Assembly (NCBI RefSeq): GCF_001922575.1
Contig: NZ_MRCI01000001.1
Span: 682,001 to 746,000 of the forward strand
Source: Neptunomonas phycophila
Lineage (GTDB): Bacteria > Pseudomonadota > Gammaproteobacteria > Pseudomonadales > Balneatricaceae
Direction of reading: 5' to 3'
Length of the DNA: 64,000 nucleotides
Positions within the stretch are counted from its first letter, which is position 1. Each line of letters starts with the position of its first letter. The position numbers and the translations under genes are program-made. This document shows positions 8,082-18,612 of the stretch, piece by piece. The notes beneath the pieces were generated by a model. It was not told where the DNA came from and made no database searches. It was given only the letters and a program-made list of their open reading frames with translations.

Positions 8082-10733
8082 ATGGGTGATTTAGCCAAAG
8101 AAATTTTGCCAGTAAATATCGAAGATGAGATGAAACAATCTTATCTCGATTATGCTATGAGTGTTATCGTCGGCCGTGCATTGCCAGACGTACGTGACGG
8201 GTTAAAGCCTGTTCACCGTCGTGTGCTATTTGCAATGAACGAGCTGAGCAACGATTGGAACAAACCGTACAAAAAATCGGCACGTGTTGTTGGTGATGTA
8301 ATCGGTAAATACCACCCGCATGGTGATAGTGCGGTTTACGATACAATCGTTCGTATGGCGCAGGATTTCTCAATGCGTTATACGCTTGTGGATGGTCAAG
8401 GGAACTTCGGTTCCGTTGATGGTGATTCCGCCGCCGCTATGCGTTACACCGAAATTCGCATGAAAAAGATCTCGCATGACTTATTAGCGGATCTAGAGAA
8501 AGAAACCGTCGATTTTGTGCCTAACTATGATGGCACCGAGTTGATCCCTGATGTCCTTCCCACGCGTGTACCTAACCTGTTGGTTAACGGTTCATCAGGT
8601 ATCGCTGTGGGCATGGCAACGAATATCCCGCCACATAACTTGCGCGAAGTCGTTGCAGGTTGTTTGGCGATGATCGAAAACCCTGACATCGATGTTGATG
8701 GCTTGATGGAGCATATTCCAGGGCCAGATTTTCCAACAGGTGCGATCATCAATGGTCGTGCTGGTATTTTGTTGGCGTATCGTACAGGGCGCGGTCGTAT
8801 TTACATTCGCTCCAAGTACCATGTTGAAGAAGACAGCCGTGGCAAAGCTTCTATTGTAGTCACCGAGATTCCATATCAACTTAACAAAGCGCGCTTAATC
8901 GAAAAGATTGCCGAGCTGGTTAAAGAGAAGAAGCTAGAAGGTATCACTGAGCTACGTGATGAGTCTGATAAAGACGGCATGCGTATTGTGATTGAGCTTC
9001 GTCGTGGCGAAATGCCGGATGTAATCGCCAACAATTTGTTTGCCCAAACGCAAATGGAAGGCGTATTTGGTATCAACATCGTTGCGTTAGTTGACGGTCA
9101 GCCTAAAATTCTTAACCTTCGTGAGTTGATCGAAAACTTTATTCGTCACCGTCGCGAAGTCGTTACCCGTCGTACTGTTTTCGAACTACGCAAAGCGCGT
9201 GAGCGTGGACACGTACTCGAAGGCTTAGCGATTGCGCTGGCCAATATCGACGAGATTATCGAGCTGATTCGCCAATCACCAACGCCTGCCGAAGCTAAAG
9301 AAGGCTTAGTTGCGCGTGCGTGGGATTTAGGCACAGTGAGCACGATGCTTGAACAGGCTGGTGATGATGCATGCCGCCCAGATGACCTAGAACCACAATA
9401 TGGTGTGCACGATAGCAAATACTATTTGTCACCGGTTCAGGCTCAGGCCATCCTCGATTTGCGTTTGCATCGCCTGACGGGTTTAGAACATGAAAAACTG
9501 ATCGGCGAATATAAAGAGTTATTAGTTAAAATTGCCGAGCTGCTTGAAATACTGGGTTCTTATACTCGATTGATGGAAGTGATTCGTGAAGAGTTAGAAG
9601 CGGTAACAGAAGAATATGGCGACGAGCGCAAGACCGAAATCATTGCCTCACGCCAAGATTTGACTGTTGCAGACTTAATTACCGAAGAAGACATGGTTGT
9701 TACTATCTCTCATGGTGGTTATGCGAAAACTCAGCCACTAACGGATTACCAATCACAACGTCGTGGCGGTAAAGGCCGTTCGGTAACCGCGGTTAAAGAC
9801 GAAGATTTTGTCGAGCATCTATTAATAGCCAGTACTCATGACACCATCCTGTGCTTTACCAACATGGGTAAAGTGTATTGGCTGAAAGTCTACGAGATCC
9901 CTCAAGCTAGCCGTACTGCTCGTGGTCGTCCTATCGTTAACATTCTTCCGTTGGTAGAAGGTGAGCGCATCTCGACTATTTTGCCTGTTAATGAATACAG
10001 CGAAGACCGTTTTGTGTTCATGGCAACGGCGAGCGGTATCGTTAAGAAAACATCATTGGTTAATTTCTCTCGTCCACGTTCATCGGGTTTGATTGCGGTT
10101 GATCTGTTGGATGATGATGCCCTAATCGGCGCAGCGATTACCGAAGGTGAAGACGACATTATGCTGGTCACTAACGCCGGTAAAGTGGCGCGCTTCCATG
10201 AATCAGATGTGCGTCCGATGGGTCGAACGGCTCGTGGTGTTAAAGGTGTAAAAATGAAGGATGATGCAGTGGTCATCTCGCTGATCATTCCGAAAGCTGG
10301 CGGTAACGTATTAACGGCTTCGGCTCGTGGTTACGGTAAGCAAACACCGGTTGAAGATTTCCCTTGTAAAGGCCGTGGTAACCAGGGTGTTATCGGCATG
10401 CAGTGCACAGAACGTAACGGCTACCTTGCTGGTGCAGTTCAAGTGTTCGAAGGGGATGATGTCATGCTGATCAGTGATCAGGGCACCATGGTACGGACTC
10501 GCACTTCAGAAATTTCGGTGCTGGGTCGTAATACTCAAGGTGTTACTCTGATTAAGGTCGCCAGCGATGAAAACCTCGTTAGCCTTGCGCGTATCGAAGA
10601 ACCAGAAGAGCCCGAAGAAACAGCAGAAGTCGATGCCGATGCAGCCACAGCAGAGTCACCTGAAGAAGGTGGCGCTCAGGTAGCTGATGCGGAAGCTGGT
10701 GATGATGCCGAAACCGCTGGTGATGATGAGTAA
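8082..10733 (+). CDS. gyrA: DNA gyrase subunit A
   Basis: An 883-residue GyrA, the breakage-reunion subunit of gyrase that introduces negative supercoils. The catalytic Tyr is Y122 in [10 protein letters not shown]. The quinolone-resistance region reads [12 protein letters not shown] with Ser83 and Asp87, the wild-type quinolone-sensitive residues. The C-terminal beta-pinwheel carries the GyrA-box QRRGGKGR near residue 560. The last 45 residues are a low-complexity acidic tail rich in E, D and A. The order gyrA-serC-pheA matches pseudomonads. Confidence 0.97.
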   Translation: MGDLAKEILPVNIEDEMKQSYLDYAMSVIVGRALPDVRDGLKPVHRRVLFAMNELSNDWNKPYKKSARVVGDVIGKYHPHGDSAVYDTIVRMAQDFSMRYTLVDGQGNFGSVDGDSAAAMRYTEIRMKKISHDLLADLEKETVDFVPNYDGTELIPDVLPTRVPNLLVNGSSGIAVGMATNIPPHNLREVVAGCLAMIENPDIDVDGLMEHIPGPDFPTGAIINGRAGILLAYRTGRGRIYIRSKYHVEEDSRGKASIVVTEIPYQLNKARLIEKIAELVKEKKLEGITELRDESDKDGMRIVIELRRGEMPDVIANNLFAQTQMEGVFGINIVALVDGQPKILNLRELIENFIRHRREVVTRRTVFELRKARERGHVLEGLAIALANIDEIIELIRQSPTPAEAKEGLVARAWDLGTVSTMLEQAGDDACRPDDLEPQYGVHDSKYYLSPVQAQAILDLRLHRLTGLEHEKLIGEYKELLVKIAELLEILGSYTRLMEVIREELEAVTEEYGDERKTEIIASRQDLTVADLITEEDMVVTISHGGYAKTQPLTDYQSQRRGGKGRSVTAVKDEDFVEHLLIASTHDTILCFTNMGKVYWLKVYEIPQASRTARGRPIVNILPLVEGERISTILPVNEYSEDRFVFMATASGIVKKTSLVNFSRPRSSGLIAVDLLDDDALIGAAITEGEDDIMLVTNAGKVARFHESDVRPMGRTARGVKGVKMKDDAVVISLIIPKAGGNVLTASARGYGKQTPVEDFPCKGRGNQGVIGMQCTERNGYLAGAVQVFEGDDVMLISDQGTMVRTRTSEISVLGRNTQGVTLIKVASDENLVSLARIEEPEEPEETAEVDADAATAESPEEGGAQVADAEAGDDAETAGDDE

Positions 10734-10766
10734 CTCACTACTCACATTAACAACGAAGAGGTAAAC

Positions 10767-10794
10767 AGAAAGTGCGGCAATAGCCGCACTTTCT
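10767..10794 (+). terminator. Hairpin after gyrA
   Basis: A perfect 12-bp stem (AGAAAGTGCGGC / GCCGCACTTTCT) around AATA, 34 bases after the stop. It lacks a long T run, so termination may be partial or the hairpin may protect the mRNA 3' end. Confidence 0.65.
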
Positions 10795-10944
10795 CTATAG
10801 CTATAAAATAGCTAAAAGCTAGAGGTAAGCTAACGGGTGCTTTGCTTGGCTCGTTCATGCAGTATCATAGCTTCAATGTGACATAAAGACCGAGTTGTTC
10901 AACCTTATATGCAATGCTTCGCATTTGATTATTGAGAGATACAG

Positions 10945-12027
10945 ATGAGCCGTCATTTTAATTTCAGTGCGGGTCCAGCCGCTCTTCCTGAAGAAGTTTT
11001 AAAAACAGCCCAACAAGAAATGCTTGATTGGCACGGTTGTGGTTTATCGATCATGGAAATGAGCCATCGTAGCGATGAGTTTATGTCGGTTGCCGCGCAA
11101 GCCGAGCAAGATCTACGTGATTTAATGCACATCCCTGACAATTACAAAGTCCTGTTTTTGCAAGGCGGAGCAACAAGTCAGTTTGCAATGGTGCCGCTTA
11201 ACTTATTGCGTGGTAAAACAACGGCTGATTATATCAATACAGGGGTCTGGTCTAAAAAAGCCATTGCTGAAGCAAAGCGCTATTGCGATGTTAATGTAGT
11301 AGCAACAACAGAGTCTACTCAGTTCACCTCTGCGCCTACGCAAGACGAGCTGGTGTTAAATCCAGACGCAGCCTATGTGCACTATACCCCCAACGAAACT
11401 ATTGGCGGTGTAGAGTTTGATTACATTCCTGACACAGGAGATGTGCCGTTAGTGGCAGATATGTCCTCTAATATCTTATCCCGCCCGTTTGATGTCTCTA
11501 AATTCGGCTTAATCTATGCGGGTGCGCAAAAGAATATCGGACCAGCCGGTTTGACAGTTGTTATCGTGCGCGAAGACCTACTAGGCGACACTTTAGCAGG
11601 CACGCCAACCATGTATGACTACGCGGTACACGCAGCGGCTGGGTCCATGAATAATACACCTCCGACGTTAGCATGGTATCTCACCGGGCTTGTCTTTAAG
11701 TGGTTAAAGGCACAAGGTGGCGTTGAAGCCATGGAAGTAGCTAACCGTCGTAAAGCAGAAAAACTATACCAAGCAATTGCTGACAGTAAGTTCTTCTCAA
11801 ACCCAGTAGTTAAGCGCAATCAGTCATGGATGAATGTTCCATTTATCTTGGCGGATTCAAATCTGGATAGCACCTTTATTGCTGAATCAGAAAAAGCAGG
11901 GCTATTGAACTTGCAAGGCCACCGTTCGGTCGGAGGTATGCGCGCAAGTATCTATAATGCGGTCAACGAGCAAGCGGTTGATGCGTTAATTGCATTTATG
12001 AATGAATTTGAACGAACACACGGATAA
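10945..12027 (+). CDS. serC: Phosphoserine aminotransferase
   Basis: A 360-residue PLP-dependent aminotransferase that makes phosphoserine, and also serves pyridoxal synthesis by acting on 4-phosphohydroxythreonine. It opens MSRHFNFSAGPAALPEEVL, the SerC signature. The PLP Lys lies in YAGAQKNIGPAGLT near residue 197, and GHRSVGGMRASIYNA is the substrate-binding end. The length equals E. coli SerC (362). It is followed 16 bases later by pheA, so the two are likely co-transcribed. Confidence 0.96.
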   Translation: MSRHFNFSAGPAALPEEVLKTAQQEMLDWHGCGLSIMEMSHRSDEFMSVAAQAEQDLRDLMHIPDNYKVLFLQGGATSQFAMVPLNLLRGKTTADYINTGVWSKKAIAEAKRYCDVNVVATTESTQFTSAPTQDELVLNPDAAYVHYTPNETIGGVEFDYIPDTGDVPLVADMSSNILSRPFDVSKFGLIYAGAQKNIGPAGLTVVIVREDLLGDTLAGTPTMYDYAVHAAAGSMNNTPPTLAWYLTGLVFKWLKAQGGVEAMEVANRRKAEKLYQAIADSKFFSNPVVKRNQSWMNVPFILADSNLDSTFIAESEKAGLLNLQGHRSVGGMRASIYNAVNEQAVDALIAFMNEFERTHG

Positions 12028-12043
12028 TTAAAAAGGTCGATCC

Positions 12044-13141
12044 ATGACTGAACAAGAAAAAGCGCTGCGAGTTCTGCGCGATAAGATTGATACCATTGAC
12101 CAAGAGATTCAGGTGCTTCTTAATAAACGTGCAGAATGTGCGCAAGAAGTCGCTGAGGTGAAGGAGTCTTTCGAAGGCAAGCAGGACGCTGTCTTTTATC
12201 GGCCAGAACGTGAAGCTCAAGTACTGCGTCGAGTCATGGAGCGCAACCAAGGGCCGCTTCCCGCAAAAGAAGTGGCTCGGCTATTTCGTGAGATAATGTC
12301 GGTGTGCTTAGCGTTAGAAAAGCCAATGCGTGTGGCGTTTTTGGGGCCTGAGGGCACTTTTACACAACAAGCGGCCTTTAAGCACTTTGGGCACTCGGCA
12401 GTCAGTGCGCCCATGAATGTATTGGATGATGTTTTCCGTGAAGTTGAAGCCGGGGCTGCTAACTACGGCGTTGTGCCGATCGAAAACTCAACCGAAGGGA
12501 TGGCTACACACACGTTAGATTTATTCCGCCGCCATAATGTACAAATTTGTGGTGAATTAGAACTGCGTATCCATCAGCACTTGCTGGTTGCTAAAAATGA
12601 AACCGCAACGCCCATCACTAAAATTTATGCCCATCAAGAATCTTTTGCGCAATGCCGCAGTTGGTTAGAAAGCCATTACCCCGATGCAGAGCACATTGCT
12701 GTTAGCTCAAATGCGCAAGGGGCTAAGCGTGTTATGTCTGAAGTAGGTGCCGCGGCTATTGCAGGCGACATGGCGCAAGATTTATACGACCTGGATATTA
12801 TCGAACGTAATATCGAAGACTTGCCCGACAATACCACTCGTTTTCTTGTGTTGGGGAAACAGCATGTAGGCCCTAGTGGTGATGATAAAACTTCGTTGCT
12901 GCTAGCCGCTCATAATAAGCCGGGCGCACTTTATACTTTGTTAGAGCCATTTCATCGTCACGGTATTAGCCTTACCCGTATTGAAACACGTCCGGCTGGA
13001 CAAGGTGCTTGGAGTTACTTGTTCTATATCGATTTTGAAGGTCATTGTGATGATGACAATGTTAAGCTCGTGATAACAGAATTAGAGCAGCAGTCAACGG
13101 AGTTAAAGCTGTTAGGCTCGTATCCCAAAGCGGTTATTTAA
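12044..13141 (+). CDS. pheA: Bifunctional chorismate mutase / prephenate dehydratase
   Basis: A 365-residue P-protein of phenylalanine synthesis. Residues 1-90 are an AroQ chorismate mutase (LRDKIDTIDQEIQVLLNKRAECAQEV). Residues 95-270 are prephenate dehydratase, with FLGPEGTFTQQAA and the catalytic TTRF in PDNTTRFLVLG. Residues 280-360 are an ACT domain for Phe feedback, with KPGALYTLLEPF and the ESRP-like motif reading ETRP. It follows serC closely. In Pseudomonas hisC2 comes next; here tyrA-aroA follows directly. Confidence 0.96.
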   Translation: MTEQEKALRVLRDKIDTIDQEIQVLLNKRAECAQEVAEVKESFEGKQDAVFYRPEREAQVLRRVMERNQGPLPAKEVARLFREIMSVCLALEKPMRVAFLGPEGTFTQQAAFKHFGHSAVSAPMNVLDDVFREVEAGAANYGVVPIENSTEGMATHTLDLFRRHNVQICGELELRIHQHLLVAKNETATPITKIYAHQESFAQCRSWLESHYPDAEHIAVSSNAQGAKRVMSEVGAAAIAGDMAQDLYDLDIIERNIEDLPDNTTRFLVLGKQHVGPSGDDKTSLLLAAHNKPGALYTLLEPFHRHGISLTRIETRPAGQGAWSYLFYIDFEGHCDDDNVKLVITELEQQSTELKLLGSYPKAVI

Positions 13142-13231
13142 GACGATGTTGCGGTGTGTTAAAGGCAAAGAAGCAAAAATTGCCTTCTTCGTCGGCGTTA
13201 GCGTGTTTCAGTTTACAGTTGGAGCTTCGTT

Positions 13232-15448
13232 GTGAGTTACCACAAGATTAATCGGATCCTTGTAATTGGCTTAGGGCTTATTGGTGGCTCATTAGCTAAA
13301 GCACTGAAGCGTAAGCAGTTTGCGACGCTAATAGCTGGTTTTGATATGAGCCCTGATGAGGTGCGCCAAGGCCTAGAGTTAGATGTCATAGATGAAGGCT
13401 TTACCGAACTCGCTGCATGTGTGCCTATTGCCGACTTGATTGTGTTGGCTGTTCCGGTCAAGGCGACTCATCAAGTACTTGAACAAATCAAACCATTGTT
13501 AGCATCTCATACTATTATCACGGATGTGGGTAGCACCAAAGCGAACGTGGTTGCAGCTGCAAGAGATGTATTTGGTGCCATTCCCAGTGGTTTTATTCCT
13601 GGGCATCCAATAGCAGGGTCTGAAAAAAGCGGTGTTATCGCATCGGACGACCAGCTTTTTGTAAAACATAAAATCATTCTCACACCGCTACCAGAATCAG
13701 ACCCAAGTGCGGTTCAGCAAGTCGCGCGTATGTGGCAAGCAACAGGTGCCGAAGTGTTGCAAATGGCTGTTGAACGCCATGATGAAGTACTAGCAGCCAC
13801 CAGTCATTTGCCGCATATATTGGCATTCTCTTTAGTCGATACACTTGCTCGTGAGCAGGATAGCACTGAAATTTTCCGCTATGCCGCAGGAGGTTTCCGC
13901 GACTTTACACGTATTGCCGCTTCCGATCCGACCATGTGGCATGACATCTGTATCGCTAATAAACAGCAGCTGCTCAACCAGATTGATAACTTCACGGCTG
14001 GTTTAGCCGAATTGCGCACGGCAATAGAGCACACGGATAGCCAAGCAATGACGGGAGTTTTTACACGTGCAAAAGCCGCGCGTGAGCATTTCAACCGGAT
14101 GCTGACCCGAAGTGCATATTCATTGAACCGTCATCAGGATCACGTAACCTTCCGCGTGCGAAAGGCGATGGCTATCCAAGGGAATATCCGCGTACCTGGT
14201 GACAAATCTATCTCACATCGGGCGGTGATTATGGGAGCGCTCGCCGAAGGCGTTACCCTGATTCGTGGTTTTTTAGAAAGTGAAGATAGCCTCGCCACGC
14301 TACAGGCATTTCGTGATATGGGCGTGGTCATCGAAGGGCCTCACCAAGGGCAGGTAAAAATTTACGGTGTGGGCTTGCATGGGCTATGCCCGCCTCCGGG
14401 GGATTTATATTTGGGCAGTTCGGATATTAGTATGCGCTTACTCAGCGCAATACTAGCCGCTCAAGAGTTTGACTCGTGCCTACTAGGTGATGACCTGCTT
14501 ATGACAAAACCCATGGTGCGCATAACGCAAGCACTCCGGACGATGGGAGCGCAGGTTGATACGGCAGACGGTGGAGTACCGCCGGTGAATATTTACGCGG
14601 TAGAGTCGCTGCAAGGTATAGATTGCACTATGCAGGTCCCTAGTGCTCAAGTTAAATCGGGGTTATTGCTGGCAGGGTTATACGCTCAAGGTAAAACAAC
14701 TATTACAGAGCCAGTCATGACACGTGACCATACCGAGCGAATGCTACAGCACTTTGGTGTAGACGTTCAGCGTAATGGGCTCACCGTATCGATTAATCCT
14801 GGGCAGACGTTAAAAGCAGCCGATTTTAATGTGCCTGGTGATATGTCATGTGCGGCATTTTTTATCGTTGCGGCGGCCATATCCCCTAACTCGGATGTCG
14901 TGATTGAGCAGGTAGGCATCAACCCTGGGCGCTCTGGTTTGATTGATATTTTACGCCTAATGGGAGCTGATATTGACTGTACTAATGCCGTGGATCTCAA
15001 TGGCGAACCAGTAGTTGATATCCATGTAAAATATGCGCCGTTACAAGGTATTGCCATCCCCGCAGAATGTTTATCAGCTTCTAGTGACGAACTACCGTTA
15101 GTGTTTGTCGCCGCTGCGTGCGCTCAAGGTGAGAGCTTACTTAAGGGGGCAGCCGAGCTGCGAGGTAAAGAACAAAATCGAGTCCAAGCCATGACGGATG
15201 GATTACGCAAAATGGGCATAGTTATCGATAATAAAAACGGTCAAATATCGATAACAGGTGGAGAATTTATAGGAGCTAAGGTCGATAGTTTTGGCGATCC
15301 ACGTATCGCAATGGCGTTGTCTATAGCCGGCTCCCAAGCACACGGTGATGTACTTATTACCGGGTGTGATCATGTCGCGAGCTCTTTTCCTGACTTTGTA
15401 GAGATCGCACAAAAAATAGGATTACGTTTACAAAAGGAGGAGACGTGA
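13232..15448 (+). CDS. Fused prephenate dehydrogenase / EPSP synthase (TyrA-AroA)
   Basis: A 738-residue two-domain protein, the fusion also known from Pseudomonas. Residues 1-290 are prephenate/arogenate dehydrogenase, with the NAD motif [22 protein letters not shown] and SHLPH. Residues 305-738 are EPSP synthase, with [26 protein letters not shown] and RDHTERML intact. Several usually invariant EPSPS sites differ: the N(S/A)GT loop reads SSDI (396-399), the RPM Arg is Lys426, ESDR reads EQNR (647-650), and DHR reads DPR (Pro690). GTG start. It overlaps cmk by one base. Confidence 0.9.
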   Translation: MSYHKINRILVIGLGLIGGSLAKALKRKQFATLIAGFDMSPDEVRQGLELDVIDEGFTELAACVPIADLIVLAVPVKATHQVLEQIKPLLASHTIITDVGSTKANVVAAARDVFGAIPSGFIPGHPIAGSEKSGVIASDDQLFVKHKIILTPLPESDPSAVQQVARMWQATGAEVLQMAVERHDEVLAATSHLPHILAFSLVDTLAREQDSTEIFRYAAGGFRDFTRIAASDPTMWHDICIANKQQLLNQIDNFTAGLAELRTAIEHTDSQAMTGVFTRAKAAREHFNRMLTRSAYSLNRHQDHVTFRVRKAMAIQGNIRVPGDKSISHRAVIMGALAEGVTLIRGFLESEDSLATLQAFRDMGVVIEGPHQGQVKIYGVGLHGLCPPPGDLYLGSSDISMRLLSAILAAQEFDSCLLGDDLLMTKPMVRITQALRTMGAQVDTADGGVPPVNIYAVESLQGIDCTMQVPSAQVKSGLLLAGLYAQGKTTITEPVMTRDHTERMLQHFGVDVQRNGLTVSINPGQTLKAADFNVPGDMSCAAFFIVAAAISPNSDVVIEQVGINPGRSGLIDILRLMGADIDCTNAVDLNGEPVVDIHVKYAPLQGIAIPAECLSASSDELPLVFVAAACAQGESLLKGAAELRGKEQNRVQAMTDGLRKMGIVIDNKNGQISITGGEFIGAKVDSFGDPRIAMALSIAGSQAHGDVLITGCDHVASSFPDFVEIAQKIGLRLQKEET

Positions 15449-16134
15449 TGTCTCACTACAAACCAGTACCTGTAATTACAGTCGATGGGCCAAGTGGATC
15501 GGGTAAAGGCACCATCTGTCGGTTACTGGCAGAAAACTTAAATTGGCGCTTGCTCGATAGTGGCGCTTTGTACCGTTTAACCGCGTTAGCGGCCAGTCAT
15601 CATGGGGTTGCCCTAGAAGATGAAACGGCATTAGTCACCTTGGCCGCACATTTAGATGTGCAATTTGTTAGCCGAGATGGCGACGTGCAGGTGATTCTAG
15701 AAGGCGAAGATGTCACCAAAGTTATCCGTAAAGAAAATGTCGGAAACGATGCGTCGGTCGTCGCTTCAATAGGCTCTGTACGAGCCGCTTTATTGGAGCG
15801 CCAACGAGCATTTGCCGAAGCGCCAGGGCTGATTGCTGATGGCCGAGATATGGGTACGGTGGTGTTCCCAGAAGCGGGTCTTAAAATTTATTTAGATGCC
15901 TCTGTAGAAGAGCGCGCACAGCGCCGTTATAACCAGTTGATTAATAAGGGGCTCAGTGCTAGTGTTGAAAGTATATTGGTTGATTTGCAAGCAAGGGATG
16001 CTCGTGATATGAACAGACTAGTAGCCCCGCTAAAGCCTGCAGAAGACGCCATTATTTTGGATTCTACTCAAATGACAATAGAGGCAGTTCTTGACGCGGT
16101 GCTAGAAGAGGCACGCCACCGAGGGCTGCGATAA
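15448..16134 (+). CDS. cmk: Cytidylate kinase
   Basis: A 228-residue CMP/dCMP kinase. The P-loop is [17 protein letters not shown] near residue 12, and [12 protein letters not shown] near residue 130 is the conserved CMP-binding and LID-proximal segment. A GTG at 15445 is also in frame, but the ATG at 15448 is chosen because AGGAGG lies 7 bases ahead of it. This start shares its first base with the tyrA-aroA stop (TGATG), suggesting coupled translation. The position before rpsA is universal in this group. Confidence 0.95.
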   Translation: MSHYKPVPVITVDGPSGSGKGTICRLLAENLNWRLLDSGALYRLTALAASHHGVALEDETALVTLAAHLDVQFVSRDGDVQVILEGEDVTKVIRKENVGNDASVVASIGSVRAALLERQRAFAEAPGLIADGRDMGTVVFPEAGLKIYLDASVEERAQRRYNQLINKGLSASVESILVDLQARDARDMNRLVAPLKPAEDAIILDSTQMTIEAVLDAVLEEARHRGLR

Positions 16135-16178
16135 AACAGGCTAGACACGGGCAACTGAGTTGCGAGGATGGTTGGATT

Positions 16179-17855
16179 ATGAGCGAAAGTTTTGCTGATC
16201 TCTTTGAAGAGAGTCTGCAAGAGTTGAATATGGCGCCTGGGTCAATCGTTACTGGGACTGTAATCGCGATTGAAAATGATTTTGTCATAGTCAATGCAGG
16301 TCTAAAATCAGAAGGCGTTATACCAAGGGAACAATTCATCGACGAGCAAGGTGAGCTAACTATTGCTGTAGGTGATGAGGTTAAGGTAGCACTGGAAAGT
16401 GTAGAAGACGGATTTGGTGCAACTCAGCTTTCTCGTGAGAAAGCAAAACGCGCTGAGGCGTGGGCCGTCCTTGAAACTGCTTTCGAAAATGGCGAAATTA
16501 TTAAAGGTGAAATCACGGGCAAAGTGCGTGGTGGTTTTACTGTCGCTGTAGGCGCTGTCAGTGCATTCTTGCCGGGTTCCCTGTTAGATATTCGACCGCT
16601 TCGTGACTCTTCACACCTCGAAGGTAAAGAGCTTGAGTTTAAACTGGTTAAGCTGGACGTTAAGCGCAATAACATTGTCGTTTCTCGCCGAGCGGTGCTG
16701 GAAGAGCTCAATAGTGCTGACCGTGAAAAACTACTCGAAACCCTAGAAGAGGGCATTGTTCTTAAGGGTATCGTCAAGAATATCACTGACTACGGTGCTT
16801 TCATCGACCTTGGTGGTATTGATGGTTTGCTTCATATTACCGATATTGCGTGGAAGCGTGTTAAGCATCCAAGCGAAGTACTCAGTGTTGGTGACGAAAT
16901 AGACGTTAAAGTCCTCAAATATGACCGCGAAAAAACACGCGTGTCTTTGGGCATTAAACAACTGAAAGCCGACCCATGGGATGAAAAAGTTAAGCAATTC
17001 AACGTGGGTGACAAAACCACCGCGAAAGTGACTAACTTGACCGATTACGGTTGTTTCGCGCAAATCGCTGAAGGTATCGAAGGCCTAGTTCACGTATCCG
17101 AAATGGATTGGACCAACAAAAACGTACACCCATCTAAAGTGGTGCAGGTTGGTCAAGAAGTCGAAGTCATGGTCTTAGACATCGATACGGATCGCCGCCG
17201 TATTTCGCTCGGCATGAAGCAGTGCCAGCAAAATCCATGGGATGCGTTTGCAGCAAGCCATCAAAAAGGCGAAAAAATTACCGGTAAAATTAAATCTATT
17301 ACCGATTTTGGTGTCTTTGTAGGCTTGGATGGCAATATTGATGGGTTGGTTCACTTATCTGACTTGTCTTGGGATCTTCCAGGCGAAGAAGCCGTCAAAC
17401 AATTTAATAAAGGCGACGAAGTTGAAGCCGTTGTTGTCTCTATTGATGTCGAGCGTGAACGTATCGCTCTGAGTATCAAACAGCTCAATGGTGACCCGTT
17501 AGCAGAGTACTTGGCGGCGCATAAAAAAGGTGACATCGTCAAAGGAACCGTAACCGAAGTGGATGCTCGTCAGGCGACGATAGAAATAGCCGACGGGGTT
17601 GAAGCAAGCTTACGAGTAGCTGAGTGGTCTCGTGAGCGTACTGATGATCTGACCAACGAAGTTAAAGTAGGCGATCAGGTTGATGCTGTTATTATCTCGA
17701 TGGATAGCAAAAATCGTACAATTAACCTTTCTGTTAAACAGATGGAGTTAAAACAAGAGCGCGAAGCATTGCAAAATGTTCAGCAGCAAAGTGTCGATTC
17801 GGCAGGGCCGACCACTATTGGTGACTTGATCAAGCAGCAAATGAACAAAAAATGA
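16179..17855 (+). CDS. rpsA: 30S ribosomal protein S1
   Basis: A 558-residue ribosomal protein S1 that brings mRNA to the 30S subunit; the length equals E. coli S1 (557). Six S1 RNA-binding repeats are visible. The middle ones carry clear motifs such as [43 protein letters not shown] and [22 protein letters not shown]. The N-terminal repeat is the usual divergent S2-docking one. A nested inverted repeat follows before ihfB. Confidence 0.97.
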   Translation: MSESFADLFEESLQELNMAPGSIVTGTVIAIENDFVIVNAGLKSEGVIPREQFIDEQGELTIAVGDEVKVALESVEDGFGATQLSREKAKRAEAWAVLETAFENGEIIKGEITGKVRGGFTVAVGAVSAFLPGSLLDIRPLRDSSHLEGKELEFKLVKLDVKRNNIVVSRRAVLEELNSADREKLLETLEEGIVLKGIVKNITDYGAFIDLGGIDGLLHITDIAWKRVKHPSEVLSVGDEIDVKVLKYDREKTRVSLGIKQLKADPWDEKVKQFNVGDKTTAKVTNLTDYGCFAQIAEGIEGLVHVSEMDWTNKNVHPSKVVQVGQEVEVMVLDIDTDRRRISLGMKQCQQNPWDAFAASHQKGEKITGKIKSITDFGVFVGLDGNIDGLVHLSDLSWDLPGEEAVKQFNKGDEVEAVVVSIDVERERIALSIKQLNGDPLAEYLAAHKKGDIVKGTVTEVDARQATIEIADGVEASLRVAEWSRERTDDLTNEVKVGDQVDAVIISMDSKNRTINLSVKQMELKQEREALQNVQQQSVDSAGPTTIGDLIKQQMNKK

Positions 17856-17870
17856 TTCCTAGGTACAACA

Positions 17871-17913
17871 GAAGCACTAAACACCGTTAAGTAAATAACG
17901 GGGCTAGTGCTTC
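17871..17913 (+). other. Nested hairpin between rpsA and ihfB
   Basis: The outer arms GAAGCACTA (17871-17879) and TAGTGCTTC (17905-17913) enclose the inner arms CCGTTA and TAACGG. There is no T run, so a processing or partial-termination element is likelier than a full terminator. It sits 15 bases after the rpsA stop. Confidence 0.6.
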
Positions 17914-17970
17914 TGAATCTAGCTTGGAAGCGCTCGATTAAATATTCAGTTTAAAAATGGAGAGAGTACG

Positions 17971-18264
17971 ATGACAAAGTCAGAGCTGATAGAACATCTG
18001 ATTGATCGACACCCCGAACTGTCTGTTAAAGATGTTGAGCTAGCAGTTAAAACAATGCTTGATCATATGACTGAGTCGCTATCAGATGGCGACCGTATCG
18101 AAATTCGTGGTTTTGGTAGCTTTTCTCTGCACTACCGAGCACCTAGAATGGGGCGTAACCCAAAAACAGGTGATTCGGTTCCGCTATCGGCTAAATATGT
18201 ACCTCACTTCAAACCTGGCAAGGAATTGCGTGAACAGGTGAATGACAGTATCGATAAGTACTAA
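17971..18264 (+). CDS. ihfB: Integration host factor subunit beta
   Basis: A 97-residue DNA-bending HU/IHF-fold protein that pairs with IHF-alpha. It opens [44 protein letters not shown] is the beta-arm with the intercalating Pro and the family signature. It sits between rpsA and lapA as in Pseudomonas and E. coli relatives. A GGAGAG ribosome site precedes the ATG. Confidence 0.95.
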   Translation: MTKSELIEHLIDRHPELSVKDVELAVKTMLDHMTESLSDGDRIEIRGFGSFSLHYRAPRMGRNPKTGDSVPLSAKYVPHFKPGKELREQVNDSIDKY

Positions 18265-18305
18265 CCAGTACTTTATATCGCTACACAGGACGGAGAAAGA
18301 AACAC

Positions 18306-18611
18306 GTGCGTTTCCTCATTAAAATTTTAGTGCTTTTGCTATGTTTGTTAATACTGTTTGTTGGCGTGCTCTTTGCTATCAATAACACAGACAAAATAGC
18401 ATTAGACTTTGTGTTCTTTACGACATTTGAATTATCAATTGGTATGTGGCTTGTTATAGCGATGGCCATTGGTGGTGTTATTGGTTTTTTACTCAACAGT
18501 GTGGCGCTTATTGCACTTAAAGCACGCCTTAAACGTGCGCGTAAAAAATCAGAATCAGCCGATAAAGAATTAGCCGTACTTCGAACAGCGACGGTTAAAG
18601 ACCCAGGCTAG
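18306..18611 (+). CDS. lapA: Lipopolysaccharide assembly protein A (LapA domain)
   Basis: A 101-residue inner-membrane protein with two transmembrane helices (about residues 3-25 and 40-65) and a charged cytoplasmic coiled tail. The pattern NNTDKIALDFVFF is typical of the LapA/DUF1049 family. In E. coli LapA works with LapB to control LpxC turnover by FtsH and so LPS synthesis. GTG start with GGAGA upstream. lapB begins one base after its stop. Confidence 0.88.
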   Translation: MRFLIKILVLLLCLLILFVGVLFAINNTDKIALDFVFFTTFELSIGMWLVIAMAIGGVIGFLLNSVALIALKARLKRARKKSESADKELAVLRTATVKDPG

Positions 18612-18612
18612 C

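Noticed and set aside
8164-10288. Several minus-strand frames within gyrA
   Set aside because: They mirror the conserved gyrA reading frame and have no ribosome sites or recognisable products.
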